From assembly GCA_049322335.1 (NCBI GenBank), contig JBMORL010000020.1, positions 62,001 to 126,000 of the forward strand: a stretch of 64,000 bases of DNA, written 5' to 3'. Below are positions 43,593 to 52,613 of this stretch, in pieces. Each line of letters begins with the position of its first letter. Position 1 is the stretch's first letter. The notes below the pieces were generated by a model that was not told where the DNA came from, ran no database searches, and was given only the letters and a program-made list of their open reading frames with translations. This stretch comes from JBMORL01 sp049322335 (GTDB taxonomy: Bacteria > Bacteroidota > Bacteroidia > Flavobacteriales_D > UBA2798). Made by a program: the position numbers and the translations under genes.

Positions 43593-45533
43593 TTACAAAA
43601 ACTTCACCTCCACCCTTCGGTTAACGGCATGTTGTTCGTCAGGGCAATCGATTTGTTTTTTACAATTATTCAATAATTTCTTTTCTCCGTAACCAACAGG
43701 CACGAGTCTTGATTTATCGATTCCTTTACTCACCAGGTAATCAAAACAAGATTGTGCTCTTTTTTTGGACAGATTAAGGTTATAGGCATCCTTACCAACG
43801 GCATCTGTGTGCGCACTGAGTTCAATTCGTGCAGCCGGATTTTCCTTAAGGAAAGCAACGATATTGTCCAGTATTCCGAATGATTCAGGCTTAATGCTGG
43901 CCTTATCGAAATCGAAATAAATATTATCAATACGCACCACGTTATCTTTTTTAACAATCGGACTCATGTAAACGGGGCTGAGTTTTGATTTTTCTTCGTT
44001 GCGTTTCAGATCACCAACTTCATTTACGCTGGAGACAGTACGTTTTTCAGTTTCATAATTTTCGAGTGTATACACCACTTTATACTTCTTTTCCGGATCG
44101 ATGAGAAATTCCCATTTTCCATCCTGTTTGGTGAGCATATGATTAACCGATGTTTCGGTTCCGTCATCTGCTACCAGGAACAATTCTACTTTTACATCTT
44201 TCACTGTTTTGTTGGTGATTTTATCCAACACCACTCCGCGAATAGTGTCGGGAACATATTTCTTTTTGAAATAGTAGATATAATCGTAACCGTTGTCCCC
44301 TTCGCGATTGGAAGAAAAATACCCGTCTTTTCCACCGGGAGTAATTACGAATGAGAAATCATCTTTGGGAGAATTCCAGGGTTTGCCTGCATTTTCGATA
44401 TTACTTGCGGTTCCGTTTTTGTAAGTGGCAGAAAAAATATCCAGGCCGCCATATCCGGGTAATCCGCGGGAGGAGAAATAAAGTTTTTCTCCCTGCACAA
44501 AAGGATAAATTTCATCACGGTCGGTATTTACTGCAGAACCCAGGTTTTTCGGAGTTCCCCATGTATTATCTGCATTTTTGGTGGAAGAATAAATATCAAA
44601 TCCGCCAAATCCACCCGGCATATCAGAAGCAAAATAAATAGTGTTTCCATCGGGAGATATAAAAGGAAAAGCACAGGAATATTCATTGGAATTGAAAGTA
44701 AGTTCCTGGACATTTTCCCAGGAAGTTCCTACCAGTTCGGCACGATACACTTTCAGTACATTCATTCCCGATTTACTCAATCCTTCTTTGTTGGCCTGTT
44801 TGGGTTTATATTTTTCTGTTTCAGAGGCGTTGGATGTAAAAAACAGCCATTTTCCGTCAGCACTAACGCTGGGCGTGCCTTCGTAGTAAGACCGGTTGGT
44901 TTTTCCGCTCAGAACAACAGGCGCCCCGAAAGTGATGGAGTCTCGTGAAGATGCTGAAACGAGGTCATAAAAAATGGTTTTAGTGGAAAAATCCTGTGAT
45001 TGCGGGCTGGCGAAAATCAAACCACTTTGATAAAGACAAACACCCATGCTTCTTCCACCGGTTTCAATATTGGTTTTAAAGGTATTGTATTTAGCTACTT
45101 TGTTTTTATTGTTATCGGGCCATTTGCACATTTGCTCATATTTCGAATACAGTTGCGTTTTTCCTGCTTTATCACAATATGCCTTAAAAATTTCGGCCGC
45201 CTTTGAATACTGCTCAAGCGACATCAGAATTTCAGCATACTCGTAAATATTCTCAGCTGTATTCTCTTCTTTAAACTCCATGAGCCTGGCATACCACTCA
45301 GCAGCATTTTTATAATCAAACAACCGCTTATAGGTTTTGGCCACTTGCTGTGTCATATAGAATTTTTTCACTACTACACTTTCTTCCAGTGCCAGTTTAT
45401 AGCTGGCAATAGCTTCGCGGTAAAGCTTCTGGCGATAATACTCGTCTCCTTCTTCCAGGTGTTTGCGTTGTCCATAACTGATATTGGACACCAGCAGTGA
45501 AATCAGCAACCAAAAAATGTATTTTGTTTTCAT
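43593..45533 (-). CDS. PorE-like protein: TPR, PD40 propeller, carboxypeptidase-regulatory-like and OmpA domains
   Basis: A 646-residue secreted protein with a signal peptide (MKTKYIFWLLISLLVSNISYGQ). In order: TPRs (residues about 25-160), WD40-like PD40 blades (FISPDGNTIYFASDMPGGFGG; LYFSSRGLPGYGGLDIF), a carboxypeptidase-regulatory-like segment (IRGVVLDKITNKTVKDVKVEL), and an OmpA peptidoglycan-binding domain (NIYFDFDKASIKPES...ELSAHTDAVGKDAYN...NRRVEVKFL). This order matches PorE, which ties the T9SS machinery to the cell wall. It sits in the upstream adhesin operon directly after PorP/SprF. Confidence 0.9.
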   Translation of the reverse strand: MKTKYIFWLLISLLVSNISYGQRKHLEEGDEYYRQKLYREAIASYKLALEESVVVKKFYMTQQVAKTYKRLFDYKNAAEWYARLMEFKEENTAENIYEYAEILMSLEQYSKAAEIFKAYCDKAGKTQLYSKYEQMCKWPDNNKNKVAKYNTFKTNIETGGRSMGVCLYQSGLIFASPQSQDFSTKTIFYDLVSASSRDSITFGAPVVLSGKTNRSYYEGTPSVSADGKWLFFTSNASETEKYKPKQANKEGLSKSGMNVLKVYRAELVGTSWENVQELTFNSNEYSCAFPFISPDGNTIYFASDMPGGFGGFDIYSSTKNADNTWGTPKNLGSAVNTDRDEIYPFVQGEKLYFSSRGLPGYGGLDIFSATYKNGTASNIENAGKPWNSPKDDFSFVITPGGKDGYFSSNREGDNGYDYIYYFKKKYVPDTIRGVVLDKITNKTVKDVKVELFLVADDGTETSVNHMLTKQDGKWEFLIDPEKKYKVVYTLENYETEKRTVSSVNEVGDLKRNEEKSKLSPVYMSPIVKKDNVVRIDNIYFDFDKASIKPESFGILDNIVAFLKENPAARIELSAHTDAVGKDAYNLNLSKKRAQSCFDYLVSKGIDKSRLVPVGYGEKKLLNNCKKQIDCPDEQHAVNRRVEVKFL

Positions 45534-45552
45534 AATCGATTAATCTTTTAAA

Positions 45553-46494
45553 TCAAAAGCGCGGAGGCTCAACAACAGCTGTTGCCTTAACGGGAACAAG
45601 ATTGAAAATAACCATGATCTCATGGCTTCCGTTGGAATAGTTTCCTATCTGGTCGAAATTAAAATCATACCCATAAGCAATTTTCCATGAAGGATGCACC
45701 TGGAAATTAACAAGGCCGATCAGTTCTTTACTGGTACGATAAGAGGCTCCTATTCCGAATTTTTTATTGAATACTCCCATTACATTCCCGTCCAATTGCA
45801 TAGGTGCGCCCGATACATTTTTTACCATGGTAGAAACATTCAGGTCGAATTTTTCAGATACTTTAAATGAATATCCTGCATTCAGGTAGTAGTGGATGGC
45901 TTTTGCATTGAATTCTGTTTTTCCCTGGTACTCGGTAGCATAAATAATTTTATTTTCGAGAAGATTGGGGACAGAAAAACCGGCATAGAATTTTGGCGTG
46001 AAAAAATACAGGCCTGCTTTGAAATTGGGCATAGCAAAGGTAGGCGTAGCTGAAGTAAATACAGGATCATTGGGCTGTGTCGTCTGGAAATTGGAAAAAT
46101 CACTGTTCAGCAATGATAGCGTTCCGCTAACACCAAATGCCAAATATTTATTCAATCCCACTTTTGCGCGATAGGCATAGGTTCCTGTGATCTCGATATT
46201 CCGGTTTACACCGATCTTATCATGTAACACAGTTAAACCTGCAGCATTTTTTCCACCTGCAAAAGGAAGATTAAAATTTAATCCCTGCAAAACGGGTGCA
46301 CCGTTAAAACCAGTCCATTGTGTCCGATAAAATGCTGCGCCATTCATTTTATTACTGTTGGCAATAGCTGCAGGATTTACAAAACCGTGGTGCAGCATAT
46401 ACTGGCTCACCAAAAACTGGTTTTGCGATTTTGATTCTTTCCCCAGCATACACACAGCCAGGACAGAAAGCGTAATATATTTTATTGTTTTCAT
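45553..46494 (-). CDS. PorP/SprF family type IX secretion protein
   Basis: A 313-residue outer-membrane beta-barrel protein with a signal peptide (MKTIKYITLSVLAVCMLGKESKSQ). NQFLVSQYMLHHGFVNPAAI is the conserved opening and GYDFNFDQIGNYSNGSHEIMVIFNL a typical end. It follows the 1,733-residue adhesin and precedes the PorE-like gene by 20 bases. It is the probable dedicated partner of that adhesin. Confidence 0.92.
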   Translation of the reverse strand: MKTIKYITLSVLAVCMLGKESKSQNQFLVSQYMLHHGFVNPAAIANSNKMNGAAFYRTQWTGFNGAPVLQGLNFNLPFAGGKNAAGLTVLHDKIGVNRNIEITGTYAYRAKVGLNKYLAFGVSGTLSLLNSDFSNFQTTQPNDPVFTSATPTFAMPNFKAGLYFFTPKFYAGFSVPNLLENKIIYATEYQGKTEFNAKAIHYYLNAGYSFKVSEKFDLNVSTMVKNVSGAPMQLDGNVMGVFNKKFGIGASYRTSKELIGLVNFQVHPSWKIAYGYDFNFDQIGNYSNGSHEIMVIFNLVPVKATAVVEPPRF

Positions 46495-46518
46495 AACCGT
46501 TTTTCTTTTCTGTTACAA

Positions 46519-49500
46519 TTATTGTCTTCTCAGTTCAAGCGATCCCCTGAGTGCTTCTTCAGAAGGAGTTAACTTCAGGATATAGAAATATGTTCCGTCA
46601 ATTACTTCATCGCCCGACACTACCCGTTTGGGATTGTTGGTTTCTCCTCCCCAGTCGTTGTTATAGGGTTTGGCGTGAAAAATAAGTTCGCCCCAACGGT
46701 TGTATATCCATAATTCGTTTTCGGGATATTTACTTAACCCGGGAATGACAAACTCATCGTTTATACCATCTCCGTTAGGTGAGAATCCATCAGGAATATC
46801 TATTACAATTTCCTCGGTAACACGAATCACAATAATGGCCGTATCACAATAAGTGCTGCAAAATGCATCACAGATCGTATATACAATAGTGTCGTTACCG
46901 ATGTATCCGTTGTTAGGGTCATAGGTAACGTTTGTTCCCGATACGTTAGCTGTTCCGTTGGAAGGCCCGCTCAGAATAGTTACCGTATTGATGGTTCCGC
47001 CATCGTTGGCTGCGGCATCAACCGTTACCGTTAAAGTAGTTTCCACGCTGGTGGAATCATCATTGGCATTAAGCGCGCCTGCATTATAGATGGTAACCGT
47101 AACGCTGTCGGTATCCGTACAACCTGCTGTATTGGTTACCAGTACAGAATAGGTTTGGGTTGAAGCAGGTGAAACACTGATGGAAGCTGTTGTTTCGGTT
47201 GTGCTCCACAGGTAATTTCCTCCACCGGTAGCGGTGAGGGTAGCTGCATCACCCGGACAAATCTGCTGATCAGTACCTGCATCTGCAACGGGAAGCGCAT
47301 TTACAACGATGGTGATATCGTCTCTTCCGCCCAGGTTAATACATCCGTTGCTGTTTTCTGCTTCAACATAATAGGTATAGGTTCCTGCTCCGGGAGTAAG
47401 GGTAAGTGGCGTGGTTCCAAGAAGATTTCCTCCTGCGGCAGCGTCATATACGTTATAAGTTACGCCTCCACCCGATCCGCTGGCAGTTATTGTTACTGAT
47501 TCTCCTGCACAAATACTGGTGTCGGTAGCCGCTACTGTAGGATCAAGCGGTGACGAATTTACGATGATATCCTGCGTAACGGCATCCTGGCAAGGACTAA
47601 CGCCCACCGTATAAGTGATGCTAACCGTTCCCGACAGACCTGTAGGATCAAAAGAGTTTCCGGTTACCCCGGTTCCGCTCCATGTTCCACCGGCTGTTCC
47701 TGTGATAAGTGAGTTGAGGTTAACCATTCCATCCGATTCACACATTGTGCCGGGTGAAGTCCACGAAGCTGTGATGACCGACTGAACGGAAATAGATTGC
47801 GTGGAAGTTTGAACACAAGGAGCAGTTCCAACAGAATAAGTAATGTTTATTGTTTGTCCGCCTAATCCAGTCGGATCAAAAGTACTTCCGGTAACTCCGG
47901 TTCCGCTCCATGTTCCGCCAGATGTTCCTGTAACAAGAGCATCAAGATTAATTGGGCCTGCGGGGATACAGGTTGCGCCCGGACTTGTCCATGAAGGATC
48001 AGCAACAGGCAGTACGGTAATAGTTGTAGCAACGGTTCCACCGCTATTTATGCAACCAGCCGTACTTACTGCTTCAACATAATAAGTAGTGGTTGAAGTC
48101 GGACTAACGGTAAGCGGAGTTGTGCCGAGTAATGTTCCGCTACTGGCAGCATCATATACGTTAAATGTAGCTCCACCTGTTCCACTGGCGTTTATGGTAG
48201 TGGATTGTCCCTGGCAGATAGTATCTGTTGTTGGAGTTACTGTTGGTGATGCGGGGGCATTATTTACCGTTACTGTTACTGTAGCTGTGGCGTTAGCACA
48301 AGGGGCTGTTCCTGTAACAGTATAAGTATAAGTTCCGGCTGTATTGGTTCCGGGAGTAAAGGTTCCTAACGATCCGCCTGTTAAAGCAGATGGACCGCTC
48401 CATGTTCCGCTACCGGAAGGAGTACCTCCGAGGGAGCTGAACAAATTGATAGCCGATCCGTTCGAACAAACAGATGCTGTACCATTGGTTCCGGCATTAG
48501 GAGCTGTGTTGATGGTAACCGTTACTGTTGCCGTTGCATTAGCGCAGGGTGCGGTTCCTGTTACAGTATAAGTATATGTTCCGGCTGTATTGGTTCCGGG
48601 AGTAAAGGTTCCTAACGATCCGCCCGTTAAAGCAGATGGGCCGCTCCATGTTCCACCGGCTGATGGTGTTCCTCCCAGCGAACTGAAAAGATTTACAGCC
48701 GATCCATTGGAACATACTGTAACTGATCCATTGGTTCCTGCATTGGGTGCAGTATTTTCTGTAACCGTTACTGTGGCAGTAGCATTTGTACAGGGAGCTG
48801 TTCCTGTTACAGTATAGGTATATGTACCGGGCGCACAGGTGGCAGGGTTATAGGTTCCTAACGATCCGCCCCCAAGCGCAGATGGGCCGGTCCATGTTCC
48901 GCCTGCTGATGGTGTTCCACCCAATGAACTAAAGAGGTTAGCAGAGGCACTGTTGGAACAGAAAGTAGCCGTTCCGTTAGTTCCGGCATTAGGCGCGGTA
49001 TTTTCAGTTACAGTAACAGTAGCCGTTGCATTGGCGCAGGGTGCGGTGCCGGTTACTGTATAGGTATATGTTCCGGGTGCGCAGGTGGCGGGGTTGTAGG
49101 TTCCTAACGATCCGCCCCCAAGCGCAGATGGGCCCGTCCATGTTCCGCCTGCTGATGGTGTTCCGCCAAGTGAGCTGAACAGGTTGGCTGACGCACTGGT
49201 GGAGCAAAAAGCAGCTGTTCCGTTGGTTCCGGCATTAGGTGCAGTATTTACTGTTACTGTTACGGTAGCCGTGGCATTGGTACAGGGTGCGGTACCGGTA
49301 ACGGTGTAGGTATAGGTTCCTGCTGTATTGGTTCCGGGAGTAAAAGTTCCTAACGATCCGCCCGTTAAAGCAGATGGACCCGTCCAGGTTCCGCCTGCCT
49401 GCGGAGTTCCGCCAAGAGAGCTGAAGAGGTTGGCTGCAGCGCCATTGGAACAGAAAGTTGCTGTTCCGTTGGATCCGGCATTGGCTGCTGTATTTACGGT

Positions 49501-51720
49501 TACTGTGACGGTGGCTGTTGCATTGGCACAAGGTGCGGTTCCTGCAACAGTATAAGTATACGTTCCGGCTGTGTTGGTTCCGGGAGTAAAGGTTCCTAAC
49601 GATCCGCCTGTTAAAGCAGATGGGCCCGTCCATGTTCCGCCACCGGAAGGAGTACCTCCGAGAGAGCTGAACAAATTCACTGCAGCGCCATTTGAACAAA
49701 GAGTAATGCTTCCGTTGGTTCCTGCATTGGGAGCAGTGTTTTCGGTTACAGTAACTGTTGCCGATGCATTGGCACAGGGAGCAGTTCCGGTAACAGTATA
49801 GGTATACACACCGGGAGCACAGGTAGCGGGATTATACGTTCCTAACGATCCGCCCCCAAGCGCAGATGGGCCGGTCCATGTTCCGCCTGCCTGGGGTGTT
49901 CCGCCTAACGAACTAAACAGGTTGGCAGAAGCACTGTTGGAACAGAAAGACGCTGTTCCATTTGTTCCTGCATTTGGTGGCTGAACGACTGTAATAGTAA
50001 CCGAGGCGCGCGCACTAACGCAGCCCGGGTTAGTGTTATCATTGGACTGGACATAATAAGTAGTGGTGGTGGTAGGTGAAACCGTGACTGGTGTGCCCGT
50101 TGCGAAGGCGGTTCCTCCTGTTGGAACGGTAAACCATTCGTAGGTTACATTCGATCCGCCTGAAGCGGTGAGATTGGTACTTTGCCCGTTACAAATGGTA
50201 AGAGAAGTGGCTCCGGCAGTAGGAGTAGCGGGAGGAGTACATACCACTGTTAAGCAATGTTCTGTTTTAACCGGAGTAAGATTTGTAACTACGGGTGTAA
50301 AAGTATTTTCGGCAGCGAGGTTAAATACCCCGGGAGCAAGTGCAACATAAGAGGGATCGTATGAAGAAAGTGCAGGAGCAATATTGGTAGGTGCACAACC
50401 TGCATCCGGATCATTAAGATCCCCGTTAGCATCAGTACGAATCATACTATAATTAAATCCGGTCATTTGCTGGTCTGTCATCACCATATAATATCCCTGG
50501 TCGGCAGCTAATCCGCCTTCCGGAAGAATGGAAGAAAGCCCAACCGGAGGATACCCTTTTCCAAGCATCAGTGTTTCCGAAGCTGCATTGAATTTAAAGA
50601 GCGAAGAATAAAAAGTGGGTACGAGTCCTGTTAATCTCCATCCGATAACAGAATAGTTTCCATCTGAATTCTGCATGATATCCTGGATCACATATAAATC
50701 GGGAGGAAAAGAAGCTCCCAGCATTCTTATATTAAATGTTCCTGTAGTAGCCGAAGCAGCAGTTCCGCTAATTCTGAAAAGGAAAGCATCTGAATTGTCA
50801 TAGCCACCTAAAAGAATATCCCCGGTGGAAACACGCAATGCACAATTAATTCCTTCTGAGTTGGCATTCCCGGTTCCCCATCGGTTGGAATAAATAAGAT
50901 TACCGCTGAAGTCTGTTTTGATGAGCAGTGCGTTTCGCGGATAATCACCGTCTGAGTTCAGGGTTCCGCTTCCCTCTGAAGATTCACCTACGAAAAAATA
51001 TCCGTTGGAAGATTCGGCTACATCATTAATATAGTGTTCGTCAGGATTAGCAGTGGCGATGGTCCACACACGGCTCCATTGCAATACTCCGGCAGAATTG
51101 ACTTTGAACCCGAAGGCACTGGTGGTATCAACGGTGTTTCCGCTAACTCCATCCCAGAAATAATCTACTCCTCCACCTACAAGAAATCCTCCGTCTGATG
51201 TTTCCATAACTGACTGCGCATATTCGTTGGAAGCATCGTCAGCGGGGCGATTGGGAAGAGAATATCTTTTTGCCCAGAGCAGGTTTCCGTTATCGTCTAT
51301 GCGAACGAGTATAGCACCCGAACCGGAAGAAGATCCGGCCATGATGTATCCGCCCGTACTGACTTTTTTCAGATCCCAGAAATCGGTAGCGATTCCACCG
51401 GCATAGGCTTTACTCCAAATAACAGTGCCCGTGGGTCCAACTTTGGTTACGTTTCCATAAAGAGGAATAAAAGTGGCGTTGGTACCAGCGAAAACAAAAT
51501 CGCCAGTAGGACTCTCCACCATTCCGCCTGCAAGGTCGAAACTTGCGATGTCGTATGACAACCGGAAAGTGGATTGCGCCTGAAGCAGCGAAGTGCAACA
51601 GAACAGCGCAACAAATAATAAAGATTTAAGATGTTTTCCTTTGAAGGAAAAATTGGGGGTTTGGCATTTTTCTCCCGATCCCGGAAAAAGGGCAGGAGCT
51701 ACCGGATGGTAACTTTTCAT
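46519..51720 (-). CDS. Giant T9SS type B surface protein with seven 82-residue repeats
   Basis: The start is placed at the ATG at 51720 (MKSYHPVAPALFPGSG...); an earlier ATG at 51744 overlaps the -7 box. About 30 residues precede the hydrophobic core SLLFVALFCCTSLLQAQ, a long but plausible signal region. The 1,733-residue protein has an N-terminal propeller-like domain, Ig-like modules (ASPTVTPTTDTICQGQSTTI), seven tandem 82-residue repeats, and a gliding-motility-associated C-terminal domain (DIPDGFSPNGDGINDEFVIP...IYNRWGELIFHA). It is a predicted adhesin exported by T9SS with the PorP/SprF protein next to it. Confidence 0.9.
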   Translation of the reverse strand: MKSYHPVAPALFPGSGEKCQTPNFSFKGKHLKSLLFVALFCCTSLLQAQSTFRLSYDIASFDLAGGMVESPTGDFVFAGTNATFIPLYGNVTKVGPTGTVIWSKAYAGGIATDFWDLKKVSTGGYIMAGSSSGSGAILVRIDDNGNLLWAKRYSLPNRPADDASNEYAQSVMETSDGGFLVGGGVDYFWDGVSGNTVDTTSAFGFKVNSAGVLQWSRVWTIATANPDEHYINDVAESSNGYFFVGESSEGSGTLNSDGDYPRNALLIKTDFSGNLIYSNRWGTGNANSEGINCALRVSTGDILLGGYDNSDAFLFRISGTAASATTGTFNIRMLGASFPPDLYVIQDIMQNSDGNYSVIGWRLTGLVPTFYSSLFKFNAASETLMLGKGYPPVGLSSILPEGGLAADQGYYMVMTDQQMTGFNYSMIRTDANGDLNDPDAGCAPTNIAPALSSYDPSYVALAPGVFNLAAENTFTPVVTNLTPVKTEHCLTVVCTPPATPTAGATSLTICNGQSTNLTASGGSNVTYEWFTVPTGGTAFATGTPVTVSPTTTTTYYVQSNDNTNPGCVSARASVTITVVQPPNAGTNGTASFCSNSASANLFSSLGGTPQAGGTWTGPSALGGGSLGTYNPATCAPGVYTYTVTGTAPCANASATVTVTENTAPNAGTNGSITLCSNGAAVNLFSSLGGTPSGGGTWTGPSALTGGSLGTFTPGTNTAGTYTYTVAGTAPCANATATVTVTVNTAANAGSNGTATFCSNGAAANLFSSLGGTPQAGGTWTGPSALTGGSLGTFTPGTNTAGTYTYTVTGTAPCTNATATVTVTVNTAPNAGTNGTAAFCSTSASANLFSSLGGTPSAGGTWTGPSALGGGSLGTYNPATCAPGTYTYTVTGTAPCANATATVTVTENTAPNAGTNGTATFCSNSASANLFSSLGGTPSAGGTWTGPSALGGGSLGTYNPATCAPGTYTYTVTGTAPCTNATATVTVTENTAPNAGTNGSVTVCSNGSAVNLFSSLGGTPSAGGTWSGPSALTGGSLGTFTPGTNTAGTYTYTVTGTAPCANATATVTVTINTAPNAGTNGTASVCSNGSAINLFSSLGGTPSGSGTWSGPSALTGGSLGTFTPGTNTAGTYTYTVTGTAPCANATATVTVTVNNAPASPTVTPTTDTICQGQSTTINASGTGGATFNVYDAASSGTLLGTTPLTVSPTSTTTYYVEAVSTAGCINSGGTVATTITVLPVADPSWTSPGATCIPAGPINLDALVTGTSGGTWSGTGVTGSTFDPTGLGGQTINITYSVGTAPCVQTSTQSISVQSVITASWTSPGTMCESDGMVNLNSLITGTAGGTWSGTGVTGNSFDPTGLSGTVSITYTVGVSPCQDAVTQDIIVNSSPLDPTVAATDTSICAGESVTITASGSGGGVTYNVYDAAAGGNLLGTTPLTLTPGAGTYTYYVEAENSNGCINLGGRDDITIVVNALPVADAGTDQQICPGDAATLTATGGGNYLWSTTETTASISVSPASTQTYSVLVTNTAGCTDTDSVTVTIYNAGALNANDDSTSVETTLTVTVDAAANDGGTINTVTILSGPSNGTANVSGTNVTYDPNNGYIGNDTIVYTICDAFCSTYCDTAIIVIRVTEEIVIDIPDGFSPNGDGINDEFVIPGLSKYPENELWIYNRWGELIFHAKPYNNDWGGETNNPKRVVSGDEVIDGTYFYILKLTPSEEALRGSLELRRQ
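48257..49978 (-). repeat. Seven tandem 246-bp coding repeats
   Basis: The motif TTGGTTCC(G/T)GCATT(A/G)GG recurs every 246 bases, which is 82 codons. Each unit begins Asn-Ala-Gly-Thr-Asn-Gly, includes NLFSSLGGTP and GGTWTGPSAL, and ends with TATVTVT. Units are nearly identical over long stretches of DNA, implying ongoing homogenisation and likely copy-number change. Borders are good to within about 20 bases. Confidence 0.88.
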
Positions 51721-51741
51721 AGTACAAGTAGTTTTGCGTGG

Positions 51742-51749
51742 CAAAAGTA
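51742..51749 (-). promoter_or_regulatory. -7 box (TACTTTTG) of the upstream adhesin operon
   Basis: An exact TAnnTTTG match, with about 15 bases of leader before the ATG at 51720. Confidence 0.5.
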
Positions 51750-51772
51750 GTTTAGGTGGTTTAGGTAGTTAA

Positions 51773-51787
51773 GAGGGGCAGCCCCTC
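51773..51787. promoter_or_regulatory. GAGGGG-n3-CCCCTC palindrome upstream of the adhesin -7 box
   Basis: On the minus strand it ends 23 bases before the TACTTTTG box, matching the design upstream of the second adhesin operon (43277-43291). It is a candidate binding site for a common regulator; the response regulator gene begins about 160 bases away. Confidence 0.45.
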
Positions 51788-51950
51788 AATTATCGACTAA
51801 TACAGTTTTTATTCCGATGAATGTGCTTTTGGTTATTGTATACTAAACCGATAAAGTATCCGTGAAATCAGGCTTTTCAAGGTGACAAATCAAACAAAAT
51901 GGTTGTGAAAATAATTTCTGAAAGCAGCTAAAATCCAGTGAATTTTAACA

Positions 51951-52613
51951 TCAGAATTCACGAATAGAGGTTAAAAGATCTTTATTTTCCATTACCCAAA
52001 GCAGGAGGCTGTTATTACGCGGATCGAGTTCAAGTTTTTTGCAGATTCGGGAGCGGTAATTTTCTACTGTTTTTACCGATACAAATAACATTTCTGATAT
52101 TTCCCTGCTTGACCGGTTTTGGCTTACCAGTTTTAATGTTTTCAATTCGGCCTGGGTGAGTGAGTCGAGTAATTCGCGGATACGTTCCTTTTTTTTATCG
52201 GCTTCGCGAAAACGGTTGAAGTGTGATTGAAGAGCAGGGCCTACATATTTTTTTCCGAGCAATACGGTTTTTATACATTCCACAATTTCCACCACCGAAT
52301 TATCTTTCACTACATACCCCTGGGCACCTGTTAAAAAAGCTTTATTAAAAATTTCCTCTTCTTTATACATGGTAAGGATAATCACTTTTGTAGGAATTTT
52401 TTCTGTATAAATAGTTTTACAGATTTCCAGTCCGTTGATTTCGGGCATATCAATATCAAGAACGCTGACATCGGGTATTTCGTTTTTAATTTTTTCGAGT
52501 GTATCGTTACCGGTTTCACATTCGATAATAGTAACACCATTAAAGGATGAACGAAGAATATCAATTAATCCTTTTCTGAAAATGGGATGATCGTCTGCTA
52601 TGAGTAATTTCAT
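51951..52613 (-). CDS. NarL/LuxR-type response regulator
   Basis: A 220-residue protein with a receiver domain (MKLLIADDHPIFRKG; phospho-acceptor Asp53 in VLDIDMPEING) and a C-terminal LuxR-type helix-turn-helix (QAELKTLKLVSQNRSSREISEMLFVSVKTVENYRSRI). It overlaps the histidine kinase gene by four bases (ATGA), so the two are a cognate pair. The adjacent T9SS adhesin operon is a plausible target; this is inference. Confidence 0.95.
   Translation of the reverse strand: MKLLIADDHPIFRKGLIDILRSSFNGVTIIECETGNDTLEKIKNEIPDVSVLDIDMPEINGLEICKTIYTEKIPTKVIILTMYKEEEIFNKAFLTGAQGYVVKDNSVVEIVECIKTVLLGKKYVGPALQSHFNRFREADKKKERIRELLDSLTQAELKTLKLVSQNRSSREISEMLFVSVKTVENYRSRICKKLELDPRNNSLLLWVMENKDLLTSIREF

Noticed and set aside
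47843..49801. Plus-strand frames of 75-80 codons recurring every 246 bases
   Set aside because: They arise from the antisense of the 82-residue repeats.
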